From positions 1 through 11,208 of the forward strand of contig JAZDGX010000135.1 of NCBI GenBank assembly GCA_043806645.1: a DNA stretch of 11,208 nucleotides. The letters are read 5' to 3'. This DNA comes from JAZDGX01 sp043806645 (lineage in GTDB: Bacteria; Eisenbacteria; RBG-16-71-46; CAIMUX01; WJJG01). Below are positions 6,308 to 11,208 of the stretch, piece by piece. Under the pieces are notes generated by a model. The model was not told where the DNA came from. It saw nothing but the letters and a program-made list of their open reading frames with translations, and did not search any database. Every line of letters starts with the position of its first letter. Position 1 is the first letter of the stretch. The translations under genes and the position numbers were made by a program.

Positions 6308-6937
6308 TTACTTCGAGTAGAGCTCGACGATCAGCTGCTCTTGAATCGGCACGGGTATCTGCTCGCGCGAAGGAACCTGGAGAACCCGAGCGGTCAGCTC
6401 TTTCTCGTTGATCTCCAACCAGGCCGGATCCTCGGTGCGCCGCCGATTGTTGAAGTTGTCGGCGATCGCCCCGACCTTGTCGCTCTTCGGGCGAATGGAG
6501 ATCAGATCGCCCGCTCTGAGTTGAAACGATGGAATGTCCACGATCTTCCCATTCACCAGGAAGTGGCGATGGGAGATCAGCTCGCGGGCGCCCCAGTGGG
6601 AAGCCGCGAGGCCGACCCGGGTGACGGCATTGTCCAGGCGCGTCTCCAGCAACTGGAGCAGGATCTCGCCCGTGACTCCCTGCCGCCGCGCCGCCTTGCG
6701 GTAGTAGTTGCGGAACTGGCGCTCCATCACGCCGTAGATCCGCCGCGCCTTCTGCTTTTCGCGCAGCTGCAATCCGTAGGGCGTGTCCTTGCGCCGGCGC
6801 GTCTGGCCGTGCTCCCCGGGCGGATAGGCCCGGGTCTCGATGGCGCACTTCTCGGTGAAGCAGCGCTCGCCCTTCAGGTACAGACGGATCCCTTCCCGGC
6901 GGCAGAGTTTGCACTTCGGACCATGATAAACGCCCAT
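6308..6937 (-). CDS. rpsD: 30S ribosomal protein S4
   Basis: S4 is a primary 16S rRNA binding protein that nucleates assembly of the small-subunit body. At 209 residues it has the normal length. The N-terminus carries the zinc-type cysteines C9, C12, C26 and C31 (CKLC at 9-12, then CFTEKC), so this is the zinc-binding form. The S4 RNA-binding domain is visible as LETRLDNAVTRVGLAASHWG followed by HRHFLVNGKIVDIPSF. It starts at ATG 6937 with GGAGGG a few bases upstream. It follows rpsK after a spacer of about 137 nt and precedes rpoA, the usual alpha-operon place. In E. coli S4 represses this operon by binding its mRNA; whether that holds here cannot be read. Confidence 0.97.
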   Translation of the reverse strand: MGVYHGPKCKLCRREGIRLYLKGERCFTEKCAIETRAYPPGEHGQTRRRKDTPYGLQLREKQKARRIYGVMERQFRNYYRKAARRQGVTGEILLQLLETRLDNAVTRVGLAASHWGARELISHRHFLVNGKIVDIPSFQLRAGDLISIRPKSDKVGAIADNFNNRRRTEDPAWLEINEKELTARVLQVPSREQIPVPIQEQLIVELYSK

Positions 6938-6962
6938 GCGTTCCCTCCACTCCCTTCAAACA

Positions 6963-6981
6963 GCGGCGGCCGATCCGCCGC
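6963..6981. repeat. GC-rich inverted repeat in the rpsK-rpsD spacer
   Basis: GCGGCGG (6963-6969) and CCGCCGC (6975-6981) are exact inverted copies around 5 nt, just ahead of the rpsD ribosome binding site on the minus strand. On that strand it is followed by TGTTTG, too poor for a convincing terminator. It could modulate rpsD expression as an mRNA leader stem. The rest of the 6938-7074 spacer is GC-rich with no gene seen. Confidence 0.4.
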
Positions 6982-7074
6982 GAAATCACCACTCCTGATG
7001 CCTGCCTATGCCCATCCGCCGATGCCCGGCTGCCGGACCCAAGGGGCCCCCGGCCCGCCGGCGCCCCCCAGCCG

Positions 7075-7458
7075 CTAGACGCGTCTCCGCTTCGGCGGCC
7101 GGCAGCCATTGTGCGGGATCGGCGTCACATCGCGGATCGCCGTGATCTCCATGCCCGCCGCGGCGATGCTGCGGATGGCCGCCTCGCGCCCCGAGCCCGG
7201 CCCCTTGACCCAGGCCTCGACACGCCGCATGCCCTGATTCATCGCCTCCTTGGCCACGGCTTCAGCGGCCATCTGGGCGGCGAAGGGCGTGCTCTTGCGC
7301 GAACCCTTGAAGCCCACCTTGCCGGCGCTGGCCCACGTCACCACCGCACCGCTCATGTCGGTGATCGAGATGATCGTGTTGTTGAAGCTGGTATGGATGT
7401 GCGCGACCCCGTTCGGTGGAATCTTGCGTTCCTTCTTCTTGCGCCGTTCTTTAACCAC
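7075..7458 (-). CDS. rpsK: 30S ribosomal protein S11
   Basis: S11 sits on the platform of the small subunit near the mRNA exit side. The 127 residues carry the family sequence from HIHTSFNNTIISITD through SAGKVGFKGSRKSTPFAAQ, and the signature VKGPGSGREAAIRSI followed by DVTPIPHNGCRPPKRRRV at the C-terminus. The N-terminus is strongly basic (KERRKKKERK). The start codon is GTG (7458), supported by AAGGAG (7466-7471) on the minus strand 7 nt upstream and by the family N-terminal length. It is flanked by unusually long spacers (143 nt from rpsM, 136 nt to rpsD). Confidence 0.97.
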   Translation of the reverse strand: MVKERRKKKERKIPPNGVAHIHTSFNNTIISITDMSGAVVTWASAGKVGFKGSRKSTPFAAQMAAEAVAKEAMNQGMRRVEAWVKGPGSGREAAIRSIAAAGMEITAIRDVTPIPHNGCRPPKRRRV

Positions 7459-7477
7459 GCCGGTTCTCCTTTTCCAA

Positions 7478-7528
7478 GCCTTTCGTCAGTCCAAACCCTT
7501 CGTCCGTCGAAGCCCTTCGTCCGCACGG
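7478..7528 (-). repeat. threefold 17-nt tandem repeat in the rpsM-rpsK spacer
   Basis: Three adjacent imperfect 17-nt units lie at 7478-7494, 7495-7511 and 7512-7528, sharing a CCTTCGTC-type core (CCTTTCGTC, CCCTTCGTCC, CCCTTCGTCC on the plus strand). In the mRNA (minus strand) they sit just upstream of the rpsK ribosome binding site. They may be a replication-slippage product or repeated binding sites in the leader. Nothing coding is seen in 7459-7601. Confidence 0.6.
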
Positions 7529-7601
7529 GCCTTCCATTCGCCCGCCGCCATCCCCGCGTCCGGGTCGCGCCGTCGGACCCGCTCCGCGCAGCGATCCGTC
7601 G

Positions 7602-7988
7602 TTACTTGATCGACGTGACCTTCTTCTTCAACGAGCCCGATGACTTGCGGGGGCCCTTGCGCGTGCGCGCGTTGGTATGCGTGCGCTGGCCGTGCACCGG
7701 CAGGCCGCGGCGATGACGCATGCCCCGATAGCAGCCGATATCCATCAGCCGCTTGACGTTCATGCCGATCTCGGTGTGCAGCGCGCCTTCCACCCGGTAG
7801 TTGTTCTCGATCTCGTTGCGCAGCCGGGCCGCTTCTTCCTCGCTCAGGTCCTTGACCCGCCGGCTGGGCTCGACGCCCGTGGCGCCCAGGATCTTGCGTG
7901 AAGTCGCAAACCCGATGCCATAGATGTAGGTCAGCGCCGCTTCGATGCGCTTTTCATTCGGAAGGTCGATTCCGGCGATTCGAGCCAA
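7602..7988 (-). CDS. rpsM: 30S ribosomal protein S13
   Basis: S13 lies in the head of the small subunit and contributes to intersubunit bridges and tRNA contact. The 128 residues match the family from ARIAGIDLPNEKRIEAALTYI (helix-two-turns-helix N-terminal part) to the basic tail RGMRHRRGLPVHGQRTHTN and ARTRKGPRK, ending SLKKKVTSIK. The conserved N-terminus forces a TTG start codon at 7988; GAGGAGG (7997-8003) on the minus strand, 8 nt upstream, supports it. It follows rpmJ after 77 nt. That spacer contains the palindrome GCCCGGCCGGGC but no gene. Confidence 0.97.
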   Translation of the reverse strand: MARIAGIDLPNEKRIEAALTYIYGIGFATSRKILGATGVEPSRRVKDLSEEEAARLRNEIENNYRVEGALHTEIGMNVKRLMDIGCYRGMRHRRGLPVHGQRTHTNARTRKGPRKSSGSLKKKVTSIK

Positions 7989-7996
7989 GACTGAGT

Positions 7997-8003
7997 CCTC
8001 CTC
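7997..8003 (-). promoter_or_regulatory. ribosome binding site supporting the TTG start of rpsM
   Basis: GAGGAGG on the minus strand is an almost perfect anti-16S match, 8 nt before TTG 7988. A strong site compensating for a weak start codon is a common arrangement, and it confirms that the TTG is the real start. Confidence 0.75.
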
Positions 8004-8065
8004 ACTGATGCCGCCCGGCCGGGCGCCCCCTCACGGGACGATCCGCGCCGGGTGCGGGCGATTCG

Positions 8066-8182
8066 CTACCCCTGACGCTGCTTGTGCCGGGGATTGCGCT
8101 TGCAGATCACGCGCACGACACCCTTGCGGCGAATGATCTTGCAGTTTTCACAAATCCGCTTCACCGACGATCTGACTTTCAT
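8066..8182 (-). CDS. rpmJ: 50S ribosomal protein L36 (zinc-ribbon form)
   Basis: The smallest ribosomal protein, 38 residues, which helps organise 23S rRNA. It begins MKVRSSVKRICENCK and ends NPRHKQRQG. The zinc ligands C11, C14, C27 and H33 (C-x2-C, then C-x5-H) are all present, so this is the zinc-binding paralogue type. ATG 8182 has GGAGGG upstream on the minus strand. A longer frame through this gene exists but its upstream part overlaps map in another frame, so the short start is right. It lies only 20 nt after map, with no infA in between, which is where many bacteria carry it. Confidence 0.97.
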   Translation of the reverse strand: MKVRSSVKRICENCKIIRRKGVVRVICKRNPRHKQRQG

Positions 8183-8202
8183 GACTTCCCTCCGCCTTTC
8201 GT

Positions 8203-8979
8203 CTAACCCCGCTCGGGCGGCCATCCGCCGCCGTCGAGAGTGGTCAGGATGCGCGGTCCACCGGTCGTGATCGCGACCGTGTGCTCGAAATGGGCCGACC
8301 GGGAATGGTCCCGGGTCAAGACCGCCCACCCATCCTTGTCCGTGTAGACCTCCAACCCGCCCGCGTTCACCATCGGCTCGATGGCGATCACCATGCCCGC
8401 CCGGAGCACGGGCCCCTGCTGGCGGCTGCCGAAGTTCGGCACTTGCGGCTCCTCGTGGAGCTGGCTTCCGATGCCGTGACCCACGAGGTTTCGCACCACC
8501 GAGAAACCATCCCGCTCGACGATGTCCTGGATCGCGTGGGAGACCTCTCCCAGCCGCAATCCCGGCCAGGCCTTCTGGATGCCCTGCTCGAGCGCCTCGC
8601 GGCCCGTCTTCAGGAGCCGCTGCGATTCCGAAACGACCTCCCCCACCGCGAAGGTCCAGGCGCCGTCGCCGTGATAGCCTTCCTGGTAGGCGCCGATGTC
8701 GACACTGACGATGTCGCCTTTCTCCAACTGCCGTCCACCCGGGATTCCGTGGACCACCACGTCGTTGATCGAAGTGCAGACGCTCGCCGGGAACCCCTGA
8801 TATCCCTTGAACGAGGGCCGCGCGCCTCGCGACAGGATGAACCGCTCGACCTCCGCATCAATCTCCTGCGTCGCCACTCCCGGTCGAATGAGCTCTCCGG
8901 CCAGCCGGAGCGCCTCGGCCACGATGCGGCAACTCCGGGCGATCTTCTCGATCTCATCCGCCTGCCGGATGGCGATCAT
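8203..8979 (-). CDS. map: methionine aminopeptidase, type I
   Basis: Removes the initiator methionine from nascent proteins. The 258-residue enzyme has the pita-bread fold motifs: H77 in DVVVHGIP, D94 and D105 (VSVDIGA, YHGDGAW), H168 in LVGHGIGSQLHEEP, E201 in IAIEPMV and E232 in HFEHTVAI. D94, D105, H168, E201 and E232 are the metal ligands, and all are present. It has the length of a type Ia enzyme without an N-terminal zinc-finger extension. ATG 8979 overlaps the adk stop as ATGA, indicating translational coupling. The gene pair adk-map downstream of secY is standard for this cluster. Confidence 0.97.
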   Translation of the reverse strand: MIAIRQADEIEKIARSCRIVAEALRLAGELIRPGVATQEIDAEVERFILSRGARPSFKGYQGFPASVCTSINDVVVHGIPGGRQLEKGDIVSVDIGAYQEGYHGDGAWTFAVGEVVSESQRLLKTGREALEQGIQKAWPGLRLGEVSHAIQDIVERDGFSVVRNLVGHGIGSQLHEEPQVPNFGSRQQGPVLRAGMVIAIEPMVNAGGLEVYTDKDGWAVLTRDHSRSAHFEHTVAITTGGPRILTTLDGGGWPPERG

Positions 8980-9632
8980 CGATCGGCCTCGACCCCGAGC
9001 GCCCGCTCGATCTGCGACCGCGCCGACTCGAAGCCGGCGTTGCCGTCGATCGCCTTGAGCAATCCGCGCTTTTCGTAGTACTCCACGAGCGGCGCGGTCT
9101 GCCGTTCGTACACCTCGAGCCGCTGGACGACAGTCGTCTCGCGATCGTCGTCCCGCTGCACCAGCTCCCCGCCGCAGGCATCGCACGCGCCCGCCCGGCG
9201 GGGCGGCTTGAACTCCAGATTGTAGACCGCCTTGCAGCGCGGACAGACGCGCCGGCTCGTCAGGCGGCCGATCAACTCCGCGCGCGCCACCTGGAAGTCC
9301 AGCGCCCGGTCCAACCGCCAGCCGTATCCGGCCAGCAGCCGATCGAGCCCCTCGGCCTGCGGGATCGTCCGTGGAAACCCATCCAGGATGAACCCCGCGG
9401 CCGCATCGGCCCGATCCAGACGATCACGCATCAGCCCGAGAATGACGTCGTCGGGCACCAGCCCGCCGCTGTCCATGTAGCCCCGGGCCTTCTTTCCCAA
9501 CTCACTGCCCGCCGCCACCGAGTCGCGGAGAATGTCGCCGGTCGAGATCTGCGGGATCCCCAGCTCTTTCTGCATCCACGCGCTGTGGGTCCCCTTGCCC
9601 GACCCGGGCGGTCCCATGAGCACGATCCGCAT
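8976..9632 (-). CDS. adk: adenylate kinase, zinc-binding LID form
   Basis: Interconverts AMP and ATP with two ADP in the cytosol. The 218 residues contain the P-loop GPPGSGKGT (7-15), the AMP-binding part QISTGDILRD (28-37) and LDGFPRT (83-89), and the LID domain. The LID carries a four-cysteine zinc site C130, C133, C150 and C153 (CPRC and CDAC), as in many Gram-positive and other non-enteric enzymes. ATG 9632 has GGAGG upstream on the minus strand and gives the family N-terminus MRIVLMGPPG. It is 38 nt after secY and overlaps map by 4 nt. Confidence 0.97.
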   Translation of the reverse strand: MRIVLMGPPGSGKGTHSAWMQKELGIPQISTGDILRDSVAAGSELGKKARGYMDSGGLVPDDVILGLMRDRLDRADAAAGFILDGFPRTIPQAEGLDRLLAGYGWRLDRALDFQVARAELIGRLTSRRVCPRCKAVYNLEFKPPRRAGACDACGGELVQRDDDRETTVVQRLEVYERQTAPLVEYYEKRGLLKAIDGNAGFESARSQIERALGVEADR

Positions 9633-9670
9633 CCCACTTCCTCCGCGTCTCTCCGGCGGCGCTCCCGCAC

Positions 9671-10987
9671 CTACATCCTGCGGCCGCCCCGCAGGCGCGT
9701 GCGCTTCAAGAAGCCTTCGTAGTGGCGCGCCAGCAGATGACCTTCGATTTGTTGCAGCGTGTCCAGGGCGACACCGACCACGATCAAGAGACTCGTGCCG
9801 CCGAAATAGAAGGGCATGCCCGCCCGGTAGATCAGGATGTCCGGCAGCACCGCGATGGCGGCCAGGTACAGAGCCCCGGGCAGCGTGATGCGCGTCAGGA
9901 TCCGATCGATGTAGTTGGCCGTCGGCCGGCCCTGGCGAATGCCCGGGACGAAGCCGCCGTACTTCTTCATGTTCTCGGCCACATCCACCGGGTTGAGCAC
10001 GATCGCCGTGTAGAAGTAGGCGAAGAAGATGATCATCAACGAGTAGAGCGTGATGTAGACGATGTGCCCCGGGCTGAAGAGCCGGTTGACGAAGTCGATC
10101 ACCGGGCTGTCCTGGAAGAAGGTGCCCAGCGTGCTCGGGAAGACGATGATCGACTGGGCGAAGATGATCGGGATCACGCCGGCGGTGTTCGGCCGCAACG
10201 GAATGTGCGTGCTGACCCCACCCACCATGCGCCGCCCCACGACGCGCTTGGGATACTGCACCGGGATCTTCCGCTGCGCCTGGGTCATCATCACCACGAT
10301 CCCGGTCACGACCAGCATGCCCGCGAGCAGGAGGATCAGGAACAGCATGTTGATGTCGCCCGAGCGCACCATGCGCCAGGTCTGGAACAGCTCGATCGGG
10401 AAGCGGGCGACGATGCCGATGAAAATGATCAGCGAGATGCCGTTGCCGATGCCTCGCTCGGTGATCTGCTCGCCCAGCCACATGATGAACATCGTCCCGG
10501 TGGTGAGCGTGAGCATGGTCAGGATCTGGAAGGCGAAGGAGTTCATCGAGATCAGGCCCGGGATCTGGCCGCCCATGCTGAGCAGGAAGATGCTGATGCC
10601 GTAGGACTGGATCAGCGCCAGCAGCACGGTTCCGTAACGGGTGAACTGGGTGATCTTCTTACGGCCCGCCTCGCCTTCCTTGCGCAGCCGCTCGAAGTAG
10701 GGGATCACCGCGCCGAAGAGCTGCAGGATGATCGAGGCGCTGATGTAGGGCATGATCCCGAGCGCGAAGACCGTCGCCCGGCGGAAGTTGCCGCCGGCGA
10801 ACAGGTCGAACAGCCCGAACAGCCCGCCCGCCTGGTTGCGCGCGAACCAATCCGAGAGCGCACTCCCGTCGATGCCCGGGGTGGTGATGTGCCCCCCCAG
10901 GCGGTAGACGACCAGCAAGCCGATCGTGAAGAAGATCCGGCGCTTGAGCTCCGGGATACGGAACATCGATTCGAGCTTGTTGAACAT
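9671..10987 (-). CDS. secY: protein translocase subunit SecY
   Basis: The pore subunit of the SecYEG translocon in the inner membrane. At 438 residues it is normal size, with ten hydrophobic segments. Recognisable elements are TM1 (about 18-32), the plug and TM2 region (GGLFGLFDLFAGGNF, then FALGIMPYISASII to 88), the TM3/TM4 pair, a basic cytosolic loop around 238-268 (QRKIPVQYPKR, RRMVGG), and the cytosolic loop with GFVPGIRQGRPT (345-356) containing the conserved R351 that SecA and the ribosome contact. Residue 352 is Gln where many have Pro or Ala. ATG 10987 has GAGGAG (10994-10999) 6 nt upstream on the minus strand. It lies 17 nt after rplO, the standard spc-operon order. No second SecY or accessory Sec gene is in view. 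Confidence 0.97.
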   Translation of the reverse strand: MFNKLESMFRIPELKRRIFFTIGLLVVYRLGGHITTPGIDGSALSDWFARNQAGGLFGLFDLFAGGNFRRATVFALGIMPYISASIILQLFGAVIPYFERLRKEGEAGRKKITQFTRYGTVLLALIQSYGISIFLLSMGGQIPGLISMNSFAFQILTMLTLTTGTMFIMWLGEQITERGIGNGISLIIFIGIVARFPIELFQTWRMVRSGDINMLFLILLLAGMLVVTGIVVMMTQAQRKIPVQYPKRVVGRRMVGGVSTHIPLRPNTAGVIPIIFAQSIIVFPSTLGTFFQDSPVIDFVNRLFSPGHIVYITLYSLMIIFFAYFYTAIVLNPVDVAENMKKYGGFVPGIRQGRPTANYIDRILTRITLPGALYLAAIAVLPDILIYRAGMPFYFGGTSLLIVVGVALDTLQQIEGHLLARHYEGFLKRTRLRGGRRM

Positions 10988-11004
10988 CAGCTACTCCTCA
11001 GGCG

Positions 11005-11208
11005 TCAGGCCGGGGTGGGCGTCAGGAGCTCCACCTTGCCCCCGCTCTGGCTGATCTTCTCTACGGCAGACTGACTGGCCGCGTGTACGCGCACCGTCAG
11101 GGCCCGATCGAGCGCTCCATCGCCGAGCAATTTGATCGGCAGCGCGGACCGGCGGATGAGCCCTGCCTCCCTCAGCTCGGCCGGGGTCACCTGGCTGCCG
11201 GCCTCGAA
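11005..11208 (-). CDS. rplO: 50S ribosomal protein L15, C-terminal part (partial)
   Basis: The frame is open from the right edge of the window and encodes the last 67 residues, ending VELLTPTPA. The C-terminal L15 pattern is clear: VTPAELREAGLIRR, LPIKLLGDGALDRALTV, and a segment like SKSAxEKIexAGG (here SQSAVEKISQSGGKVE). L15 is an assembly protein of the large subunit that contacts 23S rRNA. It directly precedes secY, as in the spc operon of most bacteria. The start is outside the window. Confidence 0.93.
   Translation of the reverse strand, partial: FEAGSQVTPAELREAGLIRRSALPIKLLGDGALDRALTVRVHAASQSAVEKISQSGGKVELLTPTPA

Noticed and set aside
8976..8979. 4-nt overlap between adk and map
   Set aside because: ATGA coupling is routine in this operon and not a sign of anything new.
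9931..9953. Gln at residue 352 of SecY in the GFVPGIRQG loop
   Set aside because: This position varies (Pro, Ala and others) across SecY families, and the important Arg before it is kept.
9722..11074. 450-residue plus-strand frame opposite secY and rplO
   Set aside because: It has low-complexity His/Asp/Glu/Arg/Gln composition produced by the complement of hydrophobic SecY codons, with no family signal.

Overview
This is a GC-rich chromosomal window that looks like ordinary bacterial core genome, with one unexplained intergenic stretch. The right two thirds, read on the minus strand, is the distal half of the ribosomal-protein spc/alpha supercluster in the order rplO (partial), secY, adk, map, rpmJ, rpsM, rpsK, rpsD, rpoA, rplQ. 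That order is typical of bacteria. The absence of infA between map and rpmJ, a zinc-finger Adk, the Cys-type RpsD and the RpoA N-terminus suggest a high-GC lineage outside Gammaproteobacteria, perhaps an FCB-group, deltaproteobacterial or acidobacterial relative. The sequence alone does not settle the phylum.

Left region (1-3896, plus strand): the last 31 codons of an upstream gene overlap by ATGA with a 1267-residue SbcC/Rad50-type ATPase of the YhaN kind, which has P-loop and signature halves separated by coiled coils and two membrane-like helices. The upstream gene is probably the SbcD/YhaO-type nuclease partner, inferred from context only.

Middle region (3897-4559, no protein gene): the two gene sets converge here. 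It holds a good sigma70-type promoter (4070-4097), a strongly structured free-standing small RNA candidate (about 4104-4297, possibly 6S RNA) with its own intrinsic terminator, and two minus-strand terminators that close the ribosomal operon. A perfect 12-bp inverted repeat of unknown role lies between those terminators.

Right region (4560-11208, minus strand): ribosomal proteins L15, L36, S13, S11, S4 and L17, the RNA polymerase alpha subunit, the SecY translocon, adenylate kinase and methionine aminopeptidase. Together they cover translation, transcription, nascent-chain export and nascent-chain processing. Spacing is tight (4-nt overlap to about 50 nt) except for spacers of about 137 and 143 nt around rpsK. 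Oddities are an 82-residue Lys/Glu/Ala tail on L17, acidic segments in RpoA, GTG and TTG starts for rpsK and rpsM, and a threefold 17-nt tandem repeat upstream of rpsK. No mobile elements, CRISPR arrays, tRNAs or rRNAs were seen.
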